Shown one piece after another: positions 1-9,300 of a stretch of 13,375 nt of DNA. A program made the position numbers and the translations under genes. The DNA comes from Podochytrium sp. JEL0797. Lineage: Eukaryota > Chytridiomycota > Chytridiomycetes > Chytridiales > Chytriomycetaceae. The notes below the pieces were generated by a model, which saw only the letters and a list, made by a program, of their open reading frames with translations, was not told where the DNA came from and made no database searches. The stretch spans positions 1-13,375 of the forward strand of contig JADGJG010000727.1 in the NCBI GenBank assembly GCA_027596195.1, read 5' to 3'. Within the stretch, counting starts at the first letter, position 1. Each line of letters opens with the position of its first letter.

Positions 1-165
1 GGCGCCATGAACGTCCGTCTGCCCTTTCCGGCGTATCAATCGTTTCAAAGATGAATGACGTCGCACCTGCCCCGATGAAGCGACACGATCCCCCACTCGT
101 TCGTGACGCGGAACCCAACACGTCCCTCCGTCACCCATCCGGCCACGCCCCACCTGTCGGCACAC
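1..165. other. Upstream region of the first gene, no supported gene
   Basis: ATGs at 7, 51 and 55 open only short frames. Those at 7 and 55 stop at once, and the one at 51 gives 75 codons of low-complexity Pro/His/Arg-rich sequence. None connects in frame to the membrane-protein gene without an unseen splice. I treat this as 5' UTR/promoter, or possibly the end of an unseen upstream exon. Confidence 0.4.
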
Positions 166-2028
166 ATGCTCCCAAACACACACTCCCGCACCGCCGCCAA
201 CGCGACATCTACGATGAGGTTTATTGGAATGAAAGAAGTGTATCAAATCCCTATCGCGAAGATGCGCAAACGCGATGAAAATTCGGAACCTGAATTCATT
301 TCCGTTCATGACCGGTTGGCGCCGAACCGACGCGACGGGCTTCCATTGAGAGAAAGCGGCGGTGTTGTTTACTCTCGTACCTTCGTGGCTCCACACACTG
401 TATTGTACAACTGGTCCCTCAGCCTCCAAGCAAGCCGCACGGGCGCCCTCTACGAAGTCGCGACATTATTTTTACTCCTCGGATCCGTATCCATCAGTTA
501 CTTATACGTGTTTGCAAAGGGTGATCCCGTGGAAGAGACAGGAGTCTTGATTGCTGAAAATGGGACCGTTTGGAGTTGGGTTGGGGTTGCTGGTGTTCCC
601 GTGAGATGGACGCAAGTGGTTTGCTTGGTATTGGCGGGGTCGTTGGGAGACGGATGGGTTGCGAGAGGATTGAAAATGGTGGCGGTGGGGCCGAGTGGGG
701 ATTGTGAGCTGTTCTCTTTTCTTTCCGCAACCATTTTCTAATGATTTTCGTTTGTGTTAGATTTGGAATACACAGCCCACCTTCTCGTCGCCACAAAAAT
801 CTGTGCCCTCCTCCTCTTACCACCCGTCAAACGCTTCCTTTCCATCCACCTCCCATCCACAAAAAAATTCCTCCTCCAACCAGCCCTCGCATTCATCGCA
901 ATCACATCCACCTTCCTCATCACTCCCATCATCCATCAACTCGCGCAACAATTAACGTGCGCATACGGATCCCAAGGGGCGTGGTTGGTCAACGACGCGA
1001 GTGTGCAGTGTTGGGCGGGTGAAGATCATATAGCGAGGGCGGGGACGGCGGGAGTGTTGTTGTTGATTTCGGGGGCGGGGTTTGTGATCATGAGTGGGGT
1101 TTGGCAGGAGTCTTGTCCTCATTCGGTGAGTTGAATTGGTTTCTCTTCATTTTCGGCTCATCCAATCAAAAAAAAGACGATCAAATTCTCAAAATGGTTC
1201 TTGAGCATCTCGACTTGTATCCAAATTCTGGCACCCCTGGCTTCCTTGCACGCAGACGCACTCCCGTCGTCTCCCTTCTTGACGTTGTTGGCTGCAGCAA
1301 CCGGAATCGCACTCATCCTTGCCGCCTCCAAATTCGGATACGTTTCCAACGAGCCCTTGCTAGGAGTTGCTGAAAAAGTGAACACGATTGTGACGCGGTT
1401 CGGGTTGGGTGCTGTGTGTTTGGTGGCGGGTGTGGCGTGGGTGGATGGGAAGGCGGGTTTTGGTGGTGAGTGGAAAGTGGGTGGATTTATGGCGGTGTGG
1501 GTTTGCATGGTCGGTTTGTTTGTTCGCGCAATGTGGAGGTGAGCGTGTGTATCAATCTTCCTCCCATTTCTTAAAAATTCCTCTCCACCCTCTAGCATCC
1601 TCCCATCAACCACCCACCCTTCCTCCATCTATACCCCGCACCCCCAAACCCTTCAGAAAATGAAATCCTTCTTCCTCGAATGCATCCACGCGAATCAAAC
1701 CAAATCCGCCATCCCCTCCCCCCTCCCCCATATCCCAGCCCCACCTCCCGCCGCTTCTGCATCCCATCTCTGCATATATGAACTGCAGCTCCGTTTGTTG
1801 GACTGGGTCAGCGGGGTGAAGGTGGATGAATCCGGATTCACAATCGCAACGGCGTTGGCGGTGTTGGATGCAATGGAAGCAGGGGAGGAAGGGTTAGTGG
1901 ACTTGGTGAAAGCTGCCCGGGGGGAGGAGGGGGTGTTGAAGTGGGGGGTTGTGGAGTGGGTGAAGAGTGGGGGAGGCGGGGGAAAGGGGGTGGTGGCGAG
2001 TATGAAGTTGTGGGAGGAGAGGCATTGA
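166..2028 (+). CDS. Unrecognised polytopic membrane protein, four exons
   Basis: I do not recognise this family. Proposed exons are 166-703, 761-1125, 1177-1538 and 1596-2028. The introns are 57, 51 and 57 nt with donors GTGAGC, GTGAGT and GTGAGC, phases agree at every junction, and the product is 565 aa. ATG 166 is the first in-frame ATG; ATG 214 is an alternative. A polar, basic N-terminus of about 90 residues precedes eight or nine hydrophobic segments, near residues 95-117, 146-166, 182-202, 219-241, 274-294, 309-326, 333-352, 372-390 and 403-420. A soluble C-terminal tail follows, Pro-rich at first and ending in a Gly/Lys-rich stretch. The protein is presumably an integral membrane protein; substrate and compartment are unknown. 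The stop lies 96 bp before SEC22 on the same strand. Strand composition within the exons is extreme: C-rich at the 5' side, G-rich at the 3' side. The exon chain is well supported, the start less so. Confidence 0.7.
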
Positions 2029-2124
2029 TTTGTTTTCCTTTCTCTTTTTCTTCGTTATAGAATATTTGATTTATTCGCGTTTTCGTAAGAACTACGAGAG
2101 AGGGAAAAAAAACTTAGAAAAAAA
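2029..2124 (+). promoter_or_regulatory. Compact intergenic region before SEC22
   Basis: These 96 bp carry both the 3' end of the first gene and the SEC22 promoter/5' UTR. A T/C-rich tract (about 2031-2055) is followed by an A-rich leader directly before the ATG. I see no AATAAA hexamer and no clear TATA box. Confidence 0.45.
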
Positions 2125-3243
2125 ATGGCAAGTTCCAGCGCCGCACACTGCACCCCGTTAACCCACCTCTCTCCCAACCAGGTCAAATCCACCATCATCG
2201 CGCGCGTCGCCGACGGCGTCCCCCTTGCCGCCTCAATGGACGATGAAGAGTCCAGCGACCTCACCGAATACAAAGCACAAGCAAAAGCAATCTTCAAGGT
2301 ACCCTGCCCCTCCCTCCCCGCTCCCACTCACCCATCCCTCCCTAGCGCCTCTCCCCAGACTCCGACCTCCGCTGCTCAATCGAAACCGGCGGCTCCTACG
2401 TGTTCCACTACCTGATCGAATTTGGCGTTTGTTATTTGACACTCTGCGACCGGTCGTACCCCAAGAAATTGGCGTTTGCGTATTTGGAAGAGTTGCAGAA
2501 GGAGTTTCATGCAAAGTATGGGAATGATGTGGCGAGTGTTGCGAGGCCGTATGCTTTTGTCAAGTTTGGTGCGTTTTTTTTGTGAATTGGTTGGCGGTAT
2601 GGGGAGCGAGTTGTTGGGGGTATCGAATTGGGTACGAGGCTATCGAGTGAGTTAGATGGTCGCATTATGTCGTAGTGAAGGCCGGGAGATGAATTGTACG
2701 AATTTGGCGTCAAAACGCCATGTTTGGGATTCGCGCTGCGCTCATTAATCACTGCACTTGAGGGTTGAAGAGGGATCGGAATGGTAGTCGAAAAGTGATG
2801 GAAGACAATTCTTCCGGGGTTTGGTTGGGGATTTGGGGACACGTCCACGTGAAGGAATCGACGATCCATTTCTCCCGACACCTTCCCGCATCTCATATTC
2901 TAAAAAACCACCTTCCGCACCCTCCCCCAAACCAGACACATTCATCCAAAAAACCAAAAAACAATACAAAGACACGCGCACCCAAAAAAACATGACGAAA
3001 CTCAACGACGACCTGCAAGACGTGACACGCATCATGACCAAAAACATCCAAGACGTTCTCGGACGAGGAGAAACGCTCGACCGCATGAGCACAATGAGTT
3101 CGCAGTTGTCGGAAAAGTCCAAAAAGTACATGAAGGATTCGAAAAAGTTGAATTTGCAGGCTTTGTATCAAAAGTATGGGCCGCCCGCGATTGTGGCGGG
3201 GGTTGTGCTTTTGGTGCTGTTTTTGAGGTTTTATTGGTTTTAA
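2125..3243 (+). CDS. SEC22: Vesicle-trafficking R-SNARE Sec22, four exons
   Basis: Sec22 is the longin-type R-SNARE of ER-Golgi transport (established for the family). Proposed exons are 2125-2127 (the ATG alone), 2182-2298, 2346-2568 and 2936-3243, giving 216 aa, close to the roughly 215 aa usual for Sec22. An N-terminal longin domain (about 1-118) has the hallmark start [20 protein letters not shown] and later [11 protein letters not shown]. The SNARE helix (about 128-190) includes [14 protein letters not shown] and the zero-layer arginine R158 in GRGE. A C-terminal anchor (about 198-216) ends RFYWF. Reading straight through the first intron would add 18 residues in frame before VKSTII, which no Sec22 needs; removing it leaves M-V-K as the start, as in the family. 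The junctions at 2298/2346 (AIFK-RLSP) and 2568/2936 ([12 protein letters not shown]) match the family without gaps. Confidence 0.95.
2128..2181 (+). other. GC-AG intron directly after the SEC22 start codon
   Basis: The sequence after the ATG is GCAAGT, the optimal donor context for a GC-AG intron. It is followed by a branch-like GTTAACC (2158-2164), a pyrimidine tract and CCAACCAG. The 54-nt length matches the other introns here. Its removal is inferred from Sec22 N-terminal conservation. It is a multiple of three with no in-frame stop, so retained transcripts would encode an 18-residue N-terminal extension. Confidence 0.8.
2569..2935 (+). other. Unusually long SEC22 intron 3 with two tetraloop hairpins
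   Basis: The donor is GTGCGT and the acceptor CAAACCAG; the flanking codons join as VKF-D-TFIQ. At 367 nt it is about six times longer than any typical intron in this window. It contains two perfect 6-bp inverted repeats with 4-nt loops, at 2705-2720 (TGGCGT/ACGCCA) and 2800-2815 (GGAAGA/TCTTCC). I find no snoRNA box pair or tRNA that would convincingly explain the length. Confidence 0.85.
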
Positions 3244-3259
3244 TTCACACAACGTGAAA

Positions 3260-3265
3260 AATAAA
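3260..3265 (+). terminator. Poly(A) signal of SEC22
   Basis: An AATAAA hexamer 17 nt after the SEC22 stop codon, in an A/T-rich context. Confidence 0.5.
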
Positions 3266-3489
3266 ATATCTGGGTTGGATTCATATGAAACGATGATGAG
3301 GAGCAGAGTTTAAAGAAAATTGGAGTTTCCGAGGTTAAACGATAAAGAATGTGTTTGGGTCCTTGTGAAATTCCCACCCGCCCAAACCTCAATTTTTTTG
3401 GATATAAATCAACTGTATTTTTGTATTTTCCCTAGTTTCCAAAACGGACCTTCCAGTCTTCCGCTCATTTTCGATTTGATATTTCAAGG

Positions 3490-3552
3490 CTGCACCGCCA
3501 CAGCACTGCCACATGCACTGCCACGTGCAGCATTGCCACTGATCTGCCATCC
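3490..3552 (+). repeat. Spaced GCCAC repeat cluster around an E-box
   Basis: GCCAC occurs at 3497, 3508, 3520 and 3535, with a GCCAT at 3546. The spacings are 11, 12, 15 and 11 nt, and the units extend to near-repeats of GCAYTGCCAC. A palindromic CACGTG lies at 3522-3527. Position upstream of the MFS gene suggests a regulatory cluster; that role is inference. Confidence 0.4.
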
Positions 3553-3772
3553 TACTCAACAGTGGCTAAGGCAGACGTGTAGTCGTTTTGAACACGCCCG
3601 CATTCTACCACTCGCATCGACCTACATTTTTCAATTTGGCCGCCGAACTTGAGGTCACTCTTTTGCACGGAGCGATCCTCGGGTCGACTTGGCGCAACGC
3701 CCAGTCCACACGCGCCGCAGCGCCTCTTCACATGCTTGGCTTAATTCATCACGGAAAACTTACTGCTAAATT

Positions 3773-5744
3773 ATGCGCGCGAGCTTCGACACTTTCCCAA
3801 CAGAAGCTCTAGACGCCATCGACACTCCCGGCGATGCATCTCAGTTCATGGTCGCTGAATTGGAAACAGCCAAAGCATCATTGCCCGTTGAAATTGCCAA
3901 ACCAGACGACGTTGTAGCCATCACACCTCTCAACGGAGTCCCTTTTCTCCTGATTTACGTTGGAATGTTGATGTCTGTGTTCATGTTTGCGCTGGATTCC
4001 TCGATCTTGTCTCCTGCTCTTGCTTTTATCGTGATGGATTTGGGGCATCATGAGGAGTTACTCCCATGGGCTGGGTCTGCGTACATGTTGTGCGCTGCTC
4101 CGGTCGGAATTTTGTAAGTTGTTGCCTGTTTCGACCACGCGCCGATATCTCGCTGATTCACCCCCACCCCCTCACCCCTTTTGAAACCAGGTACGGTAAA
4201 TTCGCAGGCACCTTTGGGCGAAAATGGGCTCTTGTGTTTTCCCTCACAGTTTTTGAGGTGGGATCGTTGATTTGCGCGCTCGCCCAGTCCATGAACGTCT
4301 TGATTGTTGGTCGAGCCATTGCGGGAATCGGTGGTGGCGGACTCGTTCCACTGGCATACATCGTTATTTCAGATATCACCTCGGAGAAGGAGCGAGGTTT
4401 GTTTGACTATCTGAATCGCGTCCCGATGCCTAGCGTTTCCGAAATAGGAAAATTCCTGGCCGGTGCTGGGGCCATGCTTGGTATGGGCACCACGCTCGGT
4501 CCTATTCTGGGAGGTTGGTTCACCACTGACTTCAATTGGAGAGTTTGCTTCTGGATCAACATCCCCATCGGCTTGATCACGATTGGTGAATATATTTCTA
4601 ATTCACCACACAAATTTATTGACGCATTTCTAATATTTAAGGATCTATTATCTGTCTTCTGGACACCCCTGCTTTTCACGAGTCCTTTGTCAACAGGCTT
4701 AAACGCGTCGATGTTCTGGGATCCATTACACTTCTCTGCGCGCTCACGGCCTTTGACATTCCTCTTCAACTCGGTGGATCCATCTGGGATTGGGATTCCC
4801 CTCAAGTCATCGTTCTTTTTTCCCTCAGCTTCGTCTTCTCTGTAGTTTTTGTGTGCTTTGAAACGAAAGTCGCACACGACCCGCTGATCCCGGTGGAAGT
4901 CTTCCGGAACCCAATGATTATGGCTTTTGTAGGAATTTCCTTCTGCGTTGGAGCAATGACTTTTACAGGGACTTATTATATCGGGTATGTTATTTCACCA
5001 ATGTTCAATCACCTCTCATCGAACTTTCAACGCAGCCTCTTTTTCGAATTCATTTTCGGATACTCTGCCATCCTTGCGGGAGCCATGTCATTACCTGTTT
5101 GCATTTCGTTCATTCTCGTCACAATCGCGACCGGCATCACCTTCTCCAAGACAGGCCATTATGGCACATATTTTGTCATCAGCCCGTTCATCTGGGCCGC
5201 GGCTGTGCTGTGGGTCTCGTTCTTTACCAAAGACTCGCCACTCATCCAGATTGTGTTTGCCTTGATCCTGATGGGCATCGCTTCTGGAATGGTTATGCAG
5301 CTGCGCATTTCTGCCTTCCAGGTGGCAGCCCCCAAGCACCTCACACCCATTGCCATCGGAATTTCCACAAGTGTTTGCAATATTGGCGCAAACGTGGGTA
5401 TCGCCATGATGGGAACGATCCTCAACAATTTGATTGTGACGAAATCGGCCCAGTTTCCCGAACTGGTGGAGGCAGTGGACACGTTGCAGGCGCAAGGGTA
5501 TCCCGCAAGTGTGTCGCAGTATCTTTTGTTGTCATTCCTGTTGAAGCAAGCGGCGATGGGGGATCCGTTGGCTGCGCCACTATTCTTGACTGCCGTAGAT
5601 CAATTGAGCGAGGCGTTCAACCAGGCGTTTAAGATTGCGTATTGGAGTCTGCTACCGTTTTTGGCGTTGATGTTGGCATTGGTGCCATTTATTTGGCAAC
5701 GCAAGGGGAAGGGCCAAGTGCAGAAAGACGAGGTTGCGGCTTGA
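3773..5744 (+). CDS. DHA2-type (14-TM) MFS drug/toxin efflux transporter, five exons
   Basis: Major facilitator of the drug:H+ antiporter-2 type, expected at the plasma or vacuolar membrane and exporting small molecules; the substrate cannot be told. Proposed exons are 3773-4113, 4191-4396, 4448-4585, 4642-4984 and 5036-5744; introns are 77, 51, 56 and 51 nt and the product is 578 aa. Seen motifs: LDSSILSPAL in TM1 (about 74-83), YGKFAGTFGRK (motif A, 115-125), GRAIAGIGGGG (motif B, 154-164, R155) and GTTLGPILGG (motif C, 196-205). The exon 3/4 junction reads ITIG-SIICLLDTPAFHES and exon 4/5 reads TYYIG-LFFEFIFGYSA, both normal for the family. Introns 2 and 4 are multiples of three without stops, so an ORF finder reads through them. 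The C-terminus is short, cytosolic and Lys-rich. A broken copy of the last exon follows at about 5790-5990. Confidence 0.92.
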
Positions 5745-5789
5745 CAGTATTTGTTTCTTTATCCTCATTTAGTATAAATATTGTTGCCT

Positions 5790-5990
5790 CTTCTGGTCGC
5801 TGCGTGTCGACTTGACTGTTCCCAAGGCGCCTTTTTTCCCCCTTCAGGATTCCCCAAATCGCGAACGCTGGCGCCTTGATTCTGATGGCTGTTGCGGCTG
5901 GAATGGTGATGCAGCTGTAAAAACACCCGAATTTCCACGAGTCAACGCAATTGGCCCAAACATGGTAATCACCGTTTTTCTTTCTATTCA
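5790..5990 (+). pseudogene. Decayed fragment of the MFS transporter last exon
   Basis: Short matches occur in order to the intact gene's last exon. FFPLQDSP (about 5830-5854, frame 1) corresponds to FFTKDSP. After a frame change, ALILMAVAAGMVMQL (about 5873-5917) corresponds to ALILMGIASGMVMQL and runs into a TAA at 5918. After a deletion of roughly 40-50 bp, the stretch around 5929-5972 parallels the DNA of GISTSVCNIGANVGIA (5359 onward). Loss of frame, an internal stop and the deletion mark a non-functional tandem-duplication relic. The ends are approximate, and similarity left of 5830 is weak. Confidence 0.82.
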
Positions 5991-6033
5991 AGTTTCCCAT
6001 ACTCTCTGGCAATATGCTCAAACGTCCAGTTAG

Positions 6034-6222
6034 CTGCGTGCAGCTCCTTTGCGCCGCCCTGGCGCTGACGCACAACTCGACGAGTACTCGGTTCTTGGTG
6101 GTATGAATTCCAGAATTTCAGCCAATGCTGCGGCCGACCCCAACTTGTTCAGCTTCCGAGGCGACTTCGATGAGCACGGTTGCACTGCATCCGGCTCGTT
6201 TATTCAACCCACGTGCTCCTGA
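6034..6222 (+). CDS. Orphan open exon-like ORF, function unknown
   Basis: A 62-codon open stretch with protein-like composition (for example DEYSVLGGMN and NLFSFRGDFDEHG, two late Cys) ends at TGA 6220-6222. An in-frame ATG at 6103 gives a 39-aa product. An AG at 6032-6033 and a GT at 5965 would join it in frame to the open frame running through the MFS relic (69-nt intron), but that upstream frame has no ATG. It could be an orphan exon of another decayed gene or chance. No family recognised. Confidence 0.25.
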   Translation: MRAAPLRRPGADAQLDEYSVLGGMNSRISANAAADPNLFSFRGDFDEHGCTASGSFIQPTCS

Positions 6223-6326
6223 GATGCGGAAAAATCGTTTGATTAAATCGGGCTTTTGCGCTTGAATTTTTGGCAACAAAAGATCGAGATCTCTCCACTC
6301 TTCCCCCCATTTCAATCTCTCCCGAA

Positions 6327-9300
6327 ATGGAACACTCTAGTCCACAACTCAACTCGTCTCTCACGCGAATGGAAGTCATCTCGACCTATGGAAACGATGC
6401 GAAAGGCGACGAGAAGCCAATGCCAGAAGTACCACCACAGAGTAAGACGCAAAAGACACACGAGTCTAGATTTTCAAGAGCTAACTTTGAGTTAAGGTCT
6501 TCAAGACGTGGATCTTGATGGTGCCGACGACAAGTTTGCAGTTGTGGCTGTCGCCAAAAAACGTAAGTGGAGTTGGCCCAAGTTGCGTTGTCCGCGTTAA
6601 TTGAATTGACCTCTTGCGTGACAGATCGTCGTTGCTGCGGCATGGATTGGACCAAGCAACGATTGATTATGTGCATCACAGCTGTGGTCCTCCTCTTCGT
6701 TGCGCTAGTTCTTCTTACCATCTACGTTCTGGCCCCAAAAATTGCCCAAGCATCGATCGACTCAAGCGAAATGAATCTCTCCTCCACTTCCATCACCAAG
6801 CCAAGCAACACGTCGTTCCTGCTTTCCAGCACGGGTACCGTCTCCAACGCTGGATTTTTGAACGCCGAACTGACGTTCCCTGGCCCGGTTACTGTGTTTT
6901 GGACTGGGCGTGACGGCGGTGCCCCCGATCTCCCACTCGGAACTTTGAACCTCTCCCCCGTCTCGGTGTCTGGAGGCTTGCCAAAAGGAGGAGATTTGTC
7001 TCTCAACACCACTTTTTCAATCCTCAACGCGACCAACATGGGTCTCTTTTCTATTGACATGATTCACGCGGACTCATTTTCATGGTTGCTGACTGGTAAT
7101 TATTATCAGTGGATCGCTTTCATATTTACATCCTAACACCGCTTGAATCAGGACCCGCCTCCGCCACCGCCCTCGGTTTCACATTCAACAACCTCCACTT
7201 GAACAAGGTCGTCACCATCAACGGATTCGGTGGACTCAAGAATGTCGTCGTCCAAGGATTCACACCCTCTGCGGGCCCCAACAACGCTCTCGGAATCTCG
7301 GTCCAAACCGCCATCACGAATCCATCCAACATCACAATCGACATGGGCGACCTCTACTTCACCTTCAAGATGGGAACGGGAGATGCAAACATGGAAGCTA
7401 CGAACGTCACGATGAAAGGAGGGCTGAACCAGCTCTCCATGAACGGTGCTGTTGTTATTCCTGGTGCCACTGGTTCGGATGTAAACGCTGCAGTGTCTTC
7501 TCTCGGCCTTTCCTCCAATGTTGTGACTTTGAACGTCAAGGGAGATCATTGCGTGTCCGAAAGCGGATATATTGAGTGGCTGAACGACGGATTCAAGACC
7601 CTCGCGCTCAACGTGACAATGAACTTGACGGATATTGCGCAGCAGTCCATCACCGGCTCCAATTTGGCGCTTTCGTCGTCGAGTATCAATCAGGCGCAGG
7701 GTTGGTCTTTTTTTTGTGTCTCCCTTCTTCGATCCTTTAAATTCTTTCGTTCGTTAGAAAACTCGTTCCACTTGACTGGTTCTGGCCAGACCACCAACGC
7801 GGGTACCATGGATGACATTCTCTCGTTCCCCAGTCCAGTCTCTGTGTACTGGACCAACAGGCCCAACGGTGCCGCAGACTTGTTGCTCGGAACCGTCACC
7901 CTCTCTCCAGTTCATGTCAGTGGCACAGTCCCCAAGTCGGGGCCCATTTCGATGGACACGACGTTCCAGATCAGCGATGTCAACGCGATGGGGTTGTTTC
8001 GACATACATGATCCAAGGAACAGCCTTCTCATGGCTTCTCGTTGGAACGGCCCAGGCGCAGGCATATGGCTTGACATTCACGGGGCTGACTCTCAGCAAG
8101 GTTGTCACGATGCAAGGGTTCGCCGGCCTTCCAAACCCTGCCGTATCCGCATTCAACCTCCCTGATTCGGACAGCACCGGGCTCCACGTCGTTACCACTG
8201 CGGTGGCCAACAACCCTTCCACTATCACCATCGACATGGGAACCATCGGATTCGCCATGGTATATCAAGGCAACAACATTGGTTCGCTCTCTGCTTCGGG
8301 CGTCATTATGGCTCCCGGCGCGAACTCGCTCAACATGGATGGGCGAATGTACACGACCAACAACGCGCTTCTTTCCACGCTCATGACCAGTTTCTTGACT
8401 GGTGGTGGTTTGTCCGTGAGTGTCGTCGGAACGACCGTGTCCACCGGAGGTGTCCAGCCGTCTTGGTTGAACACCGCGTTCAAAACGCTGACGATGGCTA
8501 TTTCCTTGCCTCTCCGCAGCTGAACGGGCCAATCGTGTCTGGCCTGACTGTGAGCAATTTGATTTTTTTCGACACGACAATATCTGGCTGACCCGTTTCT
8601 CTTTTTCTGTGCAGATTCCGGCAATGACCATGATGTTCAACGCGAATGACTTGATCGGAAACAGTGTCACTGTGTCTGCCTCAACCGTGACTGCCAACTT
8701 CAACTCGCCATTCACGTTCCGAATCGACCTCAGCGCCGTTCAAACCAACATCAAGTTTGTCGACCAGAGCTCGGGGACCGCGTTTTCTCAAATCAACGTT
8801 CCCATGGGACCCGGGAGTCTGCAAGGCCGCACTGTGGTCACGTCATTCCAAGGGCAAACTCTGTCTGCGATTCCAGGCCAGGAAGCCCTCTTTTCTCAGT
8901 TTTTTACGGCCATCACCGATAGCGCTCAAGTGACTGTTGGAATTATTGGGAGCGTTTCCTCCATCGTGTCGACCGATGCCGGTCCAGGAACCATCACCAT
9001 CTCGAACCTTCCCGTCAACGACCGCATGACGCTCGGCGGCCTCAACAGGCTTGCCGGAATCGTGATTGGCCAATCCACTACTATTGGAGGAGACCCAGTC
9101 AACGGCCTCCACTTGATTGTCCCAAACACCATCACCAACCCATCCTCCAACACTCTGGTATTCACTGCGACCTCGAGCAAGACATCGTTGCCCAAAGCGT
9201 CAAGATTGGAAAGTCGGTCATTTCAAACATGGTTCTGAACCCCGGTGTCAACACATACCAAGCCGACGTACATTTGCCTGGAACGGATCCAACGTCCACC

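Larger units (their letters stand above)
3244..3772. other. Intergenic region, SEC22 3' flank and MFS promoter
   Basis: These 529 bp have no convincing gene. Open frames of up to about 110 codons (from 3320 and 3588) show no family features and overlap the MFS start. The region contains the SEC22 poly(A) hexamer, a TATAAA at 3403-3408 (far from the MFS ATG at 3773, so doubtful as its TATA box) and the GCCAC repeat cluster listed separately. Confidence 0.6.

Noticed and set aside
2507..2896. Long minus-strand open frame over the SEC22 intron 3.
   Set aside because: It overlaps SEC22 exon 3, has low-complexity composition and no family features.
5091..5632. Long alternative-frame ORFs over the last MFS exon on both strands.
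   Set aside because: They are shadows of the conserved transporter frame, with His/Arg-rich unnatural composition.
6103..6117. GAATTCCAGAATTTC resembling a heat-shock element.
   Set aside because: The third inverted unit is out of register by one base.
2128..7757. Four introns (2128-2181, 4397-4447, 4985-5035, 7701-7757) are multiples of three without in-frame stops, suggesting exitrons.
   Set aside because: Among 19 inferred introns of about 55 nt, two or three such cases are expected by chance, so no enrichment is claimed.
7916..8055. Alternative introns (for example 7979-8055 or 7916-8055) that would bypass the first frame break of the DUF3712 gene.
   Set aside because: The donors or lengths are poor and they would remove the conserved MGLF...FSWLL block, which is retained in the other copies.
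9158..9204. A 47-nt GTATTC..AAG intron that would bypass the third frame break.
   Set aside because: Keeping the segment preserves the usual length between the NPS and PG blocks of the module, so it reads as coding with a lost base.
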